Shown: positions 24,064 through 31,653 of the stretch, piece after piece
Layout: every line of letters starts with the position of its first letter
Numbering within the stretch: the stretch's first letter is position 1
Source: MAG-120802 sp049430265
GTDB taxonomy: Bacteria; Actinomycetota; Actinomycetes; Nanopelagicales; Nanopelagicaceae
Length of the DNA: 42,303 nucleotides
Assembly (NCBI GenBank): GCA_049430265.1
Contig: JBMTBW010000005.1
Span: 1-42,303, forward strand
Direction: 5' to 3'
The notes under the pieces: model-generated
Database searches by the model: none
Told to the model about the DNA's origin: nothing
The model's input: the letters and a program-made list of their open reading frames with translations, nothing else
Translations under genes and position numbers: made by a program

Positions 24064-25326
24064 ATGAGTGCCTTAATGGCTAGGCCGATTTTCAACTATC
24101 GCAATCAGATAGCACTGGCAATCATTTTATTCTTTGCAGCAATTACGCGTTTTGCCAATTTAGGTAGGCCTAATGAATTGGTATTTGATGAGGTTTATTA
24201 TGTAGATGGCGCAAGAGACTTTCTTGCCTATGGGGTTGAAAGCCAATCAGGTGAAGCAGAGTTTGTAGTCCATCCACCACTTGGCAAGTGGCTAATTGCA
24301 ATTGGAATTCAGATTTTCGGTGATAACCCCTTTGGATGGCGATTTAGCGCCGCTTTATTTGGCCTTGCTTCAGTAACTCTCATCTATTTCATCACCCAAG
24401 CTCTATTTAAATCCAATTTTTTAAGTTTATCTGCTACAGCCCTGATCTCACTTGATGGACTCCATCTTGTAATGTCAAGAACTGCGCTACTAGATATATT
24501 TTTATCATTCTTTATCTTGCTCACTTTTTATCTAGTCATTAAAGAAAAGTATTGGCAAGCTGGTATAACTATCGGCTTAGCACTAGCAACTAAGTGGAGT
24601 GCGCTCTATCTTCTAGTCGCTCTCTGCTTATTCTTACTCTTTTACAAGAAGACATATATAAAGACTGCCCTGCAATTTACAATTCTGCCAACTCTAACTT
24701 ACTTAATTACTTGGAGTGGATGGTTTTTAAGTGATATTGGTTGGAAAAGAGATTCGGCGAGTAATTCTCTATTCTCGCTTTTTAATTATCATCGCGAGAT
24801 GCTAAATTTTCATACAAATCTAAAAACTGATCACTCATATGAAGCAAGTCCTTGGAATTGGCTGATTCTTGGCAGGCCAACATCTTTCTTCTATGCCACT
24901 CCAAAACAGTGTGGTCAAGAAAATTGCTCACAAGAAGTATTGGCTCTAGGAACGCCCACACTTTGGTGGTTAGGTCTTGTATCTATTTTTATTGCATTAG
25001 GTTATTTCATATATCAACGAGAATTAAACGCTGGCCTAATTCTGCTCTTTCTATTTGCAAATTATCTTCCTTGGATTGCATTTCCCGAGAGAACTACTTT
25101 TTACTTCTACTCCATCGTCTTTGAGCCTTATTTAATCTTGGCTCTGATTTATGTGATGGCAAAAGCCCTGGAAAATCAGGAGCTAAGGGGGGTTAGGAAG
25201 AGGTTTGCCCTGGCGACTATTGGCTTAATTGGCCTTACTTTTGCCTACTTTTTGCCACTCTATGTTGGATCAGTTTTGCCATACCAAGATTGGTATGCGC
25301 GAATGTGGTTTCCTAGCTGGATTTAA
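24064..25326 (+). CDS. pmt: Dolichyl-phosphate-mannose-protein mannosyltransferase (GT39)
   Basis: About 420 residues with some 9-10 membrane segments. It transfers mannose from a polyprenyl phosphate to Ser/Thr of exported proteins at the outer face of the membrane. The catalytic DE is in LVFDEVYYVDGARD (~40-53), followed by VVHPPLGKWLIA. The C-terminal block ends with PYQDWYARMWFPSWI, typical of actinobacterial Pmt. Start ATG 24064 or 24076; TATCCT at 24050-24055 would leave a leader of about 2 nt for the former. The frame is open further upstream but only across rsmI. The exported proteins nearby could be substrates (inference). Its stop abuts the stop at 25327. Confidence 0.93.
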   Translation: MSALMARPIFNYRNQIALAIILFFAAITRFANLGRPNELVFDEVYYVDGARDFLAYGVESQSGEAEFVVHPPLGKWLIAIGIQIFGDNPFGWRFSAALFGLASVTLIYFITQALFKSNFLSLSATALISLDGLHLVMSRTALLDIFLSFFILLTFYLVIKEKYWQAGITIGLALATKWSALYLLVALCLFLLFYKKTYIKTALQFTILPTLTYLITWSGWFLSDIGWKRDSASNSLFSLFNYHREMLNFHTNLKTDHSYEASPWNWLILGRPTSFFYATPKQCGQENCSQEVLALGTPTLWWLGLVSIFIALGYFIYQRELNAGLILLFLFANYLPWIAFPERTTFYFYSIVFEPYLILALIYVMAKALENQELRGVRKRFALATIGLIGLTFAYFLPLYVGSVLPYQDWYARMWFPSWI

Positions 25327-26133
25327 CTACTGACCAGCGGCTCTATTGCTGCGAAGGTGTTCTTCATATTGATCTGCAATCTCTTGATCAAAGATCTTAT
25401 CTGCACTCGGCGCCAGAACTTCGCGCATAATCTTTTCTTGCGCCTCACTCCAAGCACCAGGGATAGTTAAATCAATTACGCGACGAGGAACTGCCTTTGA
25501 TGAATTAGCATAATTTGGCGCAGGAACTGAAACTGGATCCCAGCTCTTATCATCTTTGTTTGCACTTCCTTTAGGTAGCAAAGTAATAGTTCCACTATCT
25601 TGGTAAGAAGAGAGTCGCTCTGAAAGTGGAAGCCACTGCTCTTCACTCAAACCTGAACCTTCGGTAATACTTGCAAGAGATGCTGCGCGCTTTGACCTTC
25701 CAATGATCTCTGCGTAATTTGCTGCAGAAGATTTACTGGTAACTCTATTTGCAGAATTAACTCGCTTTACCTCTTCTTTTATCAAACTAATTTGATATCG
25801 AGTGTTAACAACATACATTAGAAAGACTGATCCTGGTAGAAGAAGAATTACTGGAGAAAGAAGACCAACTAAAGTAAATAGAGATACAACGATTGCTAGG
25901 CCAATGATGGAGAAGAATTGAATTCTACGTATTGCTATCTGATGTTCGCGTTTCTTATTTAGAGATTCAATATCTGGAGCAGTGTGGCCAGAAGTTATTC
26001 CAACAACTTTCATGGCTTCATCAAATCGTTTGACAGATCTTCCGCTTATCTCTTCATGATTTGAAATCCAACGGGGCAGAAAGTAGGCAATCCACATGCC
26101 AATGATGATTAAGTAGATAAGCCCTGATCCCAT
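25327..26133 (-). CDS. Membrane protein downstream of moeA/rimJ, GlpR-like candidate
   Basis: 268 residues. One membrane helix is at the extreme N-terminus (SGLIYLIIIGMWIAYFLPRW, ~3-22), followed by a conserved-looking stretch with HEEISGRSVKRFDEAM, a basic linker, a helical hairpin (about 73-115), a long polar low-complexity region, and a C-terminal block RRVIDLTIPGAWSEAQ with an acidic helix. Context equals M. tuberculosis Rv0996, next to moeA1 and rimJ. From memory, the Corynebacterium membrane receptor GlpR binds the MoeA-like protein Glp and is encoded near it; this may be the equivalent, but sequence similarity was not tested. The ATG at 26133 is chosen for the membrane helix and AAGG at -13. 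Confidence 0.7.
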   Translation of the reverse strand: MGSGLIYLIIIGMWIAYFLPRWISNHEEISGRSVKRFDEAMKVVGITSGHTAPDIESLNKKREHQIAIRRIQFFSIIGLAIVVSLFTLVGLLSPVILLLPGSVFLMYVVNTRYQISLIKEEVKRVNSANRVTSKSSAANYAEIIGRSKRAASLASITEGSGLSEEQWLPLSERLSSYQDSGTITLLPKGSANKDDKSWDPVSVPAPNYANSSKAVPRRVIDLTIPGAWSEAQEKIMREVLAPSADKIFDQEIADQYEEHLRSNRAAGQ

Positions 26134-26216
26134 GAAAGATAACCTTAAAGGTAGGGGTTGGACTTTTCTGGTATTTGCCTGATACAAAATTTAAGATTTT
26201 TGAAATTCTAACAACT

Positions 26217-26789
26217 CTAAATTCTAGGATTTTCTTTCACAAAACAGAGGTGGTCGCGCCATGCACCATCAATATGAAGATAGCGAGGACGAAGTCCTTC
26301 AAATACATAACCTGCCTTCTCGGCCACTCTCTTTGATGCCGCATTCTCAGGTCTTAGATTAATTTCGATGCGATGTAAACCAAGTTCCTCAAAGCCATAA
26401 GCAGTCAATCTCCTAACAGCCCTGGTGGTTATCCCTTTATTGGCATATCGCTCATCAATCCAATAGCCGATATGTCCCCCACGATATGCGCCATAGGAGA
26501 TTCCCCCTAAAGTGATCTGACCAATTAAGTTCTTTTCAAACCAAATAGCCAGAGTTAACGATCTTCCAGCTCTGCCCTCACCTCGATGGTAATTAACCAT
26601 CTCAAAGTAGCTAGGCAGATTCTTATTCTCATGGTTAAGGGGTGAGGTTGCCTCCCACTGAGAGAGCCATGCTCTATTAACTTTTCTAACTGCTAACCAA
26701 GCTGAGCGATCGCGCAACCTAAGTGGTCTAAGAGTTATCTGATCTTCCTTGAGAACCGTGGGCCAGCTATGGCTATAAATACTTGCCAT
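26217..26789 (-). CDS. rimJ: RimJ/RimL-type GNAT N-acetyltransferase
   Basis: 190 residues, one GNAT domain: ITLRPLRLRDRSAWLAVR at the N-terminus, the acceptor side FEKNLIGQITLGGI, the GHIGYWIDERYANKGITT acetyl-CoA loop (~107-124), and LHRIEINLRPENAASKRV near the C-terminus, all typical of the RimJ/RimL class. RimJ acetylates the N-terminus of ribosomal protein S5 in E. coli; the substrate here is unknown. It sits 4 nt after the moeA-like gene and 83 nt before the GlpR-like gene, the same trio as in mycobacteria and corynebacteria. Confidence 0.88.
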   Translation of the reverse strand: MASIYSHSWPTVLKEDQITLRPLRLRDRSAWLAVRKVNRAWLSQWEATSPLNHENKNLPSYFEMVNYHRGEGRAGRSLTLAIWFEKNLIGQITLGGISYGAYRGGHIGYWIDERYANKGITTRAVRRLTAYGFEELGLHRIEINLRPENAASKRVAEKAGYVFEGLRPRYLHIDGAWRDHLCFVKENPRI

Positions 26790-26793
26790 AAAA

Positions 26794-27717
26794 TCAATTA
26801 AAACGTCGCTCGAGAACTAGAACATCAACTTCAGCGCCAGCACTTGCGCCACTTTCACCCTCTGTAATAACTATTAGACCTGTGGCATCTGATAATCCAA
26901 TTAGATCTCCTTGATTCTCAATTGGAGTAACGAGCCTTCGCTCTGGTTTATCACTTGAGAGAATTCCTCTTATAAAGGAGTGCTTTCCAACCTCACTTAA
27001 TACATCGCTTGTTAAAGTTGCTTTAATCACTGGTCGATGGATGTCATAAAGCCCCATCATGTTTCGAATCATCGGACGAATGAAAAGCTCTGCTGAGATA
27101 TATGCAAATATCGGATCTCCTGGAAGTGAAACCACTGGAGTCTGATCTGGGCCAACCACACCAAATGCATGTTTACCACTTCCCTCAATTAAGGGAAGGA
27201 CCTCACGAACTTTTCCAAGCTCATTAAGGACTGAATAGATTAGAGAAAATGACTCATCATTTCTTTCACCGCAGATGACCAGTAAATCCGCCCTTACCAA
27301 TTGATCTTCAATTACATCCTTTAATTGAGCAGCATTTTCAGGAATGGTATGAACTCGATATCCCACAGCTCCAGCCTCTTTTACTGCTGTTGTTAATAGC
27401 CATGAATTAGTCTCATATTCATCTTTGCCTTCTCTAAGCGGTGAACCTGGCTCGACTAAATCATCTCCTGCCGAAACAATCACCACTCTTGGCTGAGGTC
27501 TAGTTGGAAGCCGATCTAAACCAAGAGATGCAGCTAGTCCTATTTGAGTTGCGCGGATTCTTGAACCAGATTTGAGTGCAACCTGCTCACCAGAGCTCAC
27601 ATCAAGGGCCAAAGTTGCGCCATGGGCATCAAGTAATGGCATATCAAAGGCAGCAAGCGGCTTTGCTAGCGCTAGCAGTTCGGTAGCAAGTTCAGCCACC
27701 TTAATCGTTTCGCTCAC
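26794..27717 (-). CDS. moeA: Shortened MoeA/gephyrin-like protein (Glp-like)
   Basis: 307 residues against about 400 for MoeA. After an N-terminal helix (1-32) the sequence jumps from LALDVSSGEQVALKSGSRI into the linker before the MogA-like domain, so most of domains I/II, including the usual PPFDNSAMDGYA block, is missing. The MogA-like domain (~77-225) keeps VVIVSAGDDLVEPG and VSLPGDPIFAYISAELF. However, the substrate motif TSGGVSxGxxD reads VICGERNDESF and KPGxP reads IEGSGKH. The C-terminal domain IV (~226-305) is intact. Molybdenum insertion is therefore unlikely. A scaffold role, as for corynebacterial Glp in division, is an inference from context. The GTG start has TAGGGT at -12 to -7. 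Confidence 0.82.
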   Translation of the reverse strand: MSETIKVAELATELLALAKPLAAFDMPLLDAHGATLALDVSSGEQVALKSGSRIRATQIGLAASLGLDRLPTRPQPRVVIVSAGDDLVEPGSPLREGKDEYETNSWLLTTAVKEAGAVGYRVHTIPENAAQLKDVIEDQLVRADLLVICGERNDESFSLIYSVLNELGKVREVLPLIEGSGKHAFGVVGPDQTPVVSLPGDPIFAYISAELFIRPMIRNMMGLYDIHRPVIKATLTSDVLSEVGKHSFIRGILSSDKPERRLVTPIENQGDLIGLSDATGLIVITEGESGASAGAEVDVLVLERRFN

Positions 27718-27723
27718 GTAGTA

Positions 27724-27729
27724 ACCCTA
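27724..27729 (-). promoter_or_regulatory. -10 box of the moeA-like gene (leaderless)
   Basis: TAGGGT at -12 to -7 of the minus-strand GTG 27717, in the 33-nt gap to the divergent gene. Confidence 0.5.
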
Positions 27730-27738
27730 CTTTGTATC

Positions 27739-27744
27739 TACGCT
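27739..27744 (+). promoter_or_regulatory. -10 box of mthfS (leaderless)
   Basis: TACGCT at -12 to -7 of GTG 27751. It faces away from the -10 box of the divergent moeA-like gene with 9 bp between the two boxes. Confidence 0.5.
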
Positions 27745-27750
27745 AATCCC

Positions 27751-28314
27751 GTGGATTCAAGCCAGAGTGCGTCATTAATTAAGTCAGAACTTCGAAAACG
27801 CTTTCGAAGTGAGAGAGAGTTTCACCTTTCAGAGTGTTCTTGGCAACATTTATTGGATAGTAGAGAAATCAAAAGTGCAGAGGTTCTTGCAAGTTATTAT
27901 TCCTATGGAAGTGAGCCAGAAACATCAGAGCTAAACAAATCCCTCATTCAAAGTGGTAAGACTCTTTTATTGCCAAGACGCCTTGCAGACAATGATTTGG
28001 ATTGGATTATCTGGAGTGGCAAAGATGAAGATCTAGAAATTGATGGCAATTTGAAGTCACCAAAGGGCGAGAGCTTTAAGGGCGAGATTGATGTTGTGAT
28101 CGTTCCAGCTCTTCACGTTGATCGCCAAGGAAATCGCCTAGGTCAAGGTGGAGGCTCATATGATCGCGCGCTAGCGAAGCTAAATGCCTGGAAGGTTGCC
28201 CTGGTCTATAGCGGCGAACTAACTAGTGAGAGCCTTCCTGTAGAGAGCTTTGATTGCAAAGTAGATGCTGCAGCAACCCCTGAGATCTTGGTTCGGTTTA
28301 CAGCAAAGAGTTAA
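27751..28314 (+). CDS. mthfS: 5-formyltetrahydrofolate cyclo-ligase
   Basis: 187 residues. It converts 5-formyl-THF to 5,10-methenyl-THF using ATP. Motifs are KSELRKRFRSEREF at the N-terminus, LLPRRLADNDLDW, VIVPALHVDRQGNRLGQGGG (~112-131) and SYDRALAKL; the usual GxGGGYYDR has S for the first Y. Divergence from the moeA operon matches mycobacteria (Rv0992c), except that galU, normally between them, is absent. It overlaps the convergent acyl-CoA dehydrogenase by 17 nt at the 3' end. Confidence 0.93.
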   Translation: MDSSQSASLIKSELRKRFRSEREFHLSECSWQHLLDSREIKSAEVLASYYSYGSEPETSELNKSLIQSGKTLLLPRRLADNDLDWIIWSGKDEDLEIDGNLKSPKGESFKGEIDVVIVPALHVDRQGNRLGQGGGSYDRALAKLNAWKVALVYSGELTSESLPVESFDCKVDAAATPEILVRFTAKS

Positions 28315-29446
28315 GGTTGCGAGCCATTACCAAGCGCTGGACTTGATTAGTTCCCTCGTAAATTTGCGTTAACTTGGCATCTCGCATCATTCGCTCCACC
28401 GGATAATCACTGACATATCCATAGCCGCCAAGAACTTGAACTGCATCGGTTGTTACCTTCATAGCTACATCAGTTGCGTAGCATTTTGATGCAGCAGAAA
28501 AGAAGGTTAAATCACTTGCACTATTTTCACTCTTACTTGCAGCGGCATATGTCAGCTGCCTTGCAGCGGCTATTTCCATGGCCATGTCAGCTAACATAAA
28601 TTGCACTGCTTGAAAATCAAAGATTGGTTTGCCAAATTGCTTTCTCTCATGTGCATATTTAGTTGCAACTTCAAAAGCGCCTTGGGCGATGCCGAGCGCT
28701 TGCGCAGCGATAGTAATTCTGGTGTGATCAAGGGTCTTCATCGCAAGAGCAAAACCTGCACCGATTTCACTAATTCTGCGATCATCGCTAATTTCTACAT
28801 TATCTAGGTAGACCTCGCGCGTTGGAGATCCTTTAAAGCCCATCTTCTTCTCCGGCGCTCCAAATGAAAGTCCAGGATCACTTTTTTCTACGATAAATGC
28901 TGTGATTCCCTTTGCGCCTTTCTCCGGTTCTGTTGATGCTAAAACTGTATAGAACTCAGAGACTCCGGCATTTGAAATCCACTTCTTACTTCCATTTAAA
29001 ACCCAACCATCGCCTTTTCTTACCGCTCTTGTCTTCATTGAAGCAGCATCTGATCCAGCCTCAGACTCTGAGAGGCAATATGAAAAACCTTTACCTTGAG
29101 CAAGCGGTGTGAGCCAGCGCTTTTTTTGTTCAGGGCTTCCACCTAACATAAGTGGAACAGATCCAAGTTTATTTACGGCAGGAATTAAAGATGCAGAAGC
29201 ACAGACTCTGGCAACTTCTTCGATGATTATTACTACGCCAAGGGCATCTGCTCCATCGCCGCCATATTCAGTAGGAACATGGGCTGCTGCAAGACCCGCG
29301 CCTTGAAGAGCTTCAAATGCTTCTTGCGGATATCTGGAATTCGCATCAACATCATGAGCAAAGGGTTGGATTTTTTTATCAGCAAGTGAGCGAACACTCT
29401 CTCTCAAGGCTTGGTATTCCTCAGGAAGGTCGAAGAGATTTTCCAT
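28298..29446 (-). CDS. Acyl-CoA dehydrogenase
   Basis: 382 residues, the normal length. This FAD enzyme introduces the alpha-beta double bond in acyl-CoA. Signatures are the FAD/substrate block YCLSESEAGSDAASMKT (~125-141), WISNAGVSEFYTVLAS, the ARKYAHERKQFGKPI-type stretch (here TKYAHERKQFGKPIFDF), and the C-terminal IYEGTNQVQRLVMAR with the catalytic glutamate. Chain length or branched-chain specificity cannot be told. The ATG has TAGTAT at -12 to -7, overlapping the end of the upstream CopD-CtaG gene, so it has its own likely leaderless promoter. Confidence 0.93.
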   Translation of the reverse strand: MENLFDLPEEYQALRESVRSLADKKIQPFAHDVDANSRYPQEAFEALQGAGLAAAHVPTEYGGDGADALGVVIIIEEVARVCASASLIPAVNKLGSVPLMLGGSPEQKKRWLTPLAQGKGFSYCLSESEAGSDAASMKTRAVRKGDGWVLNGSKKWISNAGVSEFYTVLASTEPEKGAKGITAFIVEKSDPGLSFGAPEKKMGFKGSPTREVYLDNVEISDDRRISEIGAGFALAMKTLDHTRITIAAQALGIAQGAFEVATKYAHERKQFGKPIFDFQAVQFMLADMAMEIAAARQLTYAAASKSENSASDLTFFSAASKCYATDVAMKVTTDAVQVLGGYGYVSDYPVERMMRDAKLTQIYEGTNQVQRLVMARNLNSLL

Positions 29447-29452
29447 GGCGTA

Positions 29453-29458
29453 ATACTA
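29453..29458 (-). promoter_or_regulatory. -10 box of the acyl-CoA dehydrogenase gene (leaderless)
   Basis: TAGTAT at -12 to -7 of ATG 29446; it partly overlaps the stop codon of the upstream CopD-CtaG gene. No ribosome site is visible. Confidence 0.5.
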
Positions 29459-31240
29459 CTTATCTTGTGATGAATTATTCTTGCGAGAAAGTTGCTCAAG
29501 ATAGGCGTTGTATTCGGCAAGATCTGTATTGGAGCGACGGTCTGCCCTCTTGGCTTCTCTGGCATCACTTCTTACCCACTGAATAAAAGTTGCAACAAGG
29601 GCAATGACTATAGGTATCTCTCCCATCGCCCACCCAATAGCTGCCCCCATCTTTTGATCACTTAGAAGATCTGTGGCCCAAGGTCGATCTAGGAGCTGAT
29701 AAAAGCCACCATCAATTAATTCATTAGCTGACATCAAAGCAACCGAGAAAAAGGCGTGAATACTCATCGCTGCAAGAAGAATTACTACTCGAACTAAATG
29801 ATGAACCTTTCTGGGATTTGGATCGATTCCAACTATTACATGAAAGAAGAGCAAGCCGGCAGCAATGAAGTGAAAATTCATAATCAGGTGACCAAAATGC
29901 CCACTCATCAGATTTGAAAATAGTGGAGTGAAATAAAGTGCAAAGAGCGAGCCATCAAATATTGCTAGCGCTGAAACTGGATGAGTTATGACTCTACTTG
30001 GCCGAGAGTGAAGAGCTTGTATCAGCATGCCTCGAATTCCTCGCTCCGATTTATCCCGACCAATAGGAAGAGTTCTCAAAGCAAGTGTGATTGGAGCGCT
30101 TAATATGATTGCAATTGGAGCAATCATGCTTAAAACCATATGAGCAATCATGTGATACTGAAAAGAGAAGTGAGAGTAGAGACCTAAGCCACCACTTGTC
30201 GCATAATCTAGAAGTGAAATCCCAATCGCAAAAGAAATTGTTCTTCCAACTGGCCAACGATCTCCCCTTCGAGCCAGCGCGACTACGCCTCGAATATATA
30301 GCGCGGTAGCAAAGATAAGAGCGCCAAGTGCTAAACCATTTGCTTCATATTCAAAGAACACTCTTGAAAGAGTGGGTTCACTTGGCATAGAAATTCCCAC
30401 CAGCTCTCTGATGCGATCAAATTCAATTTCTCCCCGTTCCACCGGGGTGAAACGATTGAGTATTGATCCAATTCCCAATATCGCCGCCATTAGCCCGATT
30501 TCAAAAGCAACTAAAGTATTGACCGATAAATTCTTTCTAACCCTGCTAGCAATAAAGAAAACAAGAAGCGTAAGTGCAATTTTTAGAGATATTAAAACGC
30601 CATATCCAGTAAACCAATCCTGGCTCAAACGGAGTCTGGTCCAAGCATTAGCTATTCCTGTTAAGACAACCGAAAGTGATGACCAGAGAGCGATTACAGA
30701 AACTCTGGAGAAAGCAAGGTTCTGTAACTCACTTGGCATCACCTTTAAGGCAATGACACTGCCCAGCCAAAAGCTCAATGCAATTACATGAATCACAAGC
30801 GATCCAATCGCTAATGAGTGGCTGCCTTGAGAGCTGGAATGACTTTGAAACAGTGGGGCAACTATCCCGCTAAGGGCCAAAATAAGAAGTGCTAGCGCGC
30901 CTCCATTTTTCTTTATGAGATTCGAAAAGATAAATACTATAAGAGCAACAATGACTTGATAGGCCAACAATTTTCCAAGTGTTATCTGAGTTATAAATGA
31001 TTGCAAGATATTCACTTTTAAAATCTCGCCAATACCACTGCCGAATATTTCAGCAAGGCTGGACAATAAATAACCAATCGAAATGAGAAACCATAATCCG
31101 GAGACAAGCTTTAAACCCTGAAGCGTTGTCGAAGCACTCTGCTCTAGTCGACCCTGATTCTCCGGAAGTAAAAAGGCGAGGGATATTAATAGTCCGATTA
31201 CCAAAACAGCTAGAGCGCTATTTGCTAGATCAAAGAACAT
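29456..31240 (-). CDS. CopD-CtaG fusion, copper / cytochrome oxidase assembly membrane protein
   Basis: 594 residues and about 15 membrane segments. The N-terminal half (to ~290) is a CopD-type copper-transport domain, with SLAIGSLVIHVIALSFWLGS and ANAWTRLRLSQDWFTGYG. The C-terminal half (~300-560) is a caa3-type CtaG domain (YSHFSFQYHMIAHMVLSM, HLIMNFHFIAAGLLFFHV), rich in membrane histidines. The fusion is standard in Actinobacteria and is thought to deliver copper to the respiratory oxidase. A polar basic tail ends the protein. It is divergent from the fmdB-like gene. Confidence 0.92.
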   Translation of the reverse strand: MFFDLANSALAVLVIGLLISLAFLLPENQGRLEQSASTTLQGLKLVSGLWFLISIGYLLSSLAEIFGSGIGEILKVNILQSFITQITLGKLLAYQVIVALIVFIFSNLIKKNGGALALLILALSGIVAPLFQSHSSSQGSHSLAIGSLVIHVIALSFWLGSVIALKVMPSELQNLAFSRVSVIALWSSLSVVLTGIANAWTRLRLSQDWFTGYGVLISLKIALTLLVFFIASRVRKNLSVNTLVAFEIGLMAAILGIGSILNRFTPVERGEIEFDRIRELVGISMPSEPTLSRVFFEYEANGLALGALIFATALYIRGVVALARRGDRWPVGRTISFAIGISLLDYATSGGLGLYSHFSFQYHMIAHMVLSMIAPIAIILSAPITLALRTLPIGRDKSERGIRGMLIQALHSRPSRVITHPVSALAIFDGSLFALYFTPLFSNLMSGHFGHLIMNFHFIAAGLLFFHVIVGIDPNPRKVHHLVRVVILLAAMSIHAFFSVALMSANELIDGGFYQLLDRPWATDLLSDQKMGAAIGWAMGEIPIVIALVATFIQWVRSDAREAKRADRRSNTDLAEYNAYLEQLSRKNNSSQDK

Positions 31241-31282
31241 GCTCGCCTGCTATTCCGATTCGCCGAAGTAATTCATACTCCC

Positions 31283-31288
31283 TAAGAT
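31283..31288 (+). promoter_or_regulatory. -10 box of the FmdB-like gene (leaderless)
   Basis: TAAGAT at -12 to -7 of GTG 31295; there is no ribosome site in the 54-nt gap. Confidence 0.5.
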
Positions 31289-31294
31289 TACGCT

Positions 31295-31537
31295 GTGCCG
31301 ACATATCAATATCAATGCACCGCCTGTGAACATGCCTTTGAGATAGTGCAATCCTTCACAGATGAGCCAATCTCAATTTGTCCTGAGTGTGGCAAAGAGG
31401 TTCGAAAGATTTACTCAAATGTTGGAATCGTCTTCAAAGGTTCTGGCTTTTATAAGACTGATTCCCAAGTTAAAAAGAGTGAGGCGCCTAAGCCAACCCC
31501 AGCTGCTGTGACTCCTCCACCAGCAAAAAGTGATTAA
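31295..31537 (+). CDS. FmdB-family zinc-ribbon protein
   Basis: 80 residues. An N-terminal zinc ribbon with C8-x2-C11 and C29-x2-C32 (YQYQCTACEHAFE ... ICPECGKEVRKIY) is followed by the family motif FKGSGFYKTDS (about 49-59) and a disordered Lys/Pro/Ala tail. The family is called FmdB after a putative regulator of formamidase, but the function is unproven in most bacteria. The GTG start fits the usual MPTYxY N-terminus exactly. Confidence 0.92.
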   Translation: MPTYQYQCTACEHAFEIVQSFTDEPISICPECGKEVRKIYSNVGIVFKGSGFYKTDSQVKKSEAPKPTPAAVTPPPAKSD

Positions 31538-31551
31538 CTCTTAACTAATTG

Positions 31552-31653
31552 CTAGTGATGTGGAGGTTTATCTCCCTGAATTTCTTCATCACGCTTATCA
31601 TCCTTTTCTATTTCAATCTCATCGGATGTGACTGAAGGTATATATTCACTCAT
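31552..31653 (-). CDS. 33-residue acidic microprotein coupled to the TetR gene
   Basis: This small frame starts with an ATG that shares bases with the TGA stop of the TetR gene (ATGA), has AGGAA about 5 nt upstream, and ends in TAG 14 nt before the convergent fmdB-like stop. The product starts MSEYIPSVTSDEIEIEK and ends DKPPHH; about a third of its residues are Asp/Glu, with no membrane segment or signal. The overlap-coupled start and the way the frame fills the gap argue for a real gene. Function is unknown. It could modulate the TetR protein or bind metal through the terminal histidines, but neither is shown. Confidence 0.6.
   Translation of the reverse strand: MSEYIPSVTSDEIEIEKDDKRDEEIQGDKPPHH

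Noticed and set aside
25280..25297. Inverted repeat CATACCAA-GA-TTGGTATG near the end of pmt
   Set aside because: No T-run follows on either strand, and it encodes part of the conserved C-terminal motif of the enzyme; probably incidental.
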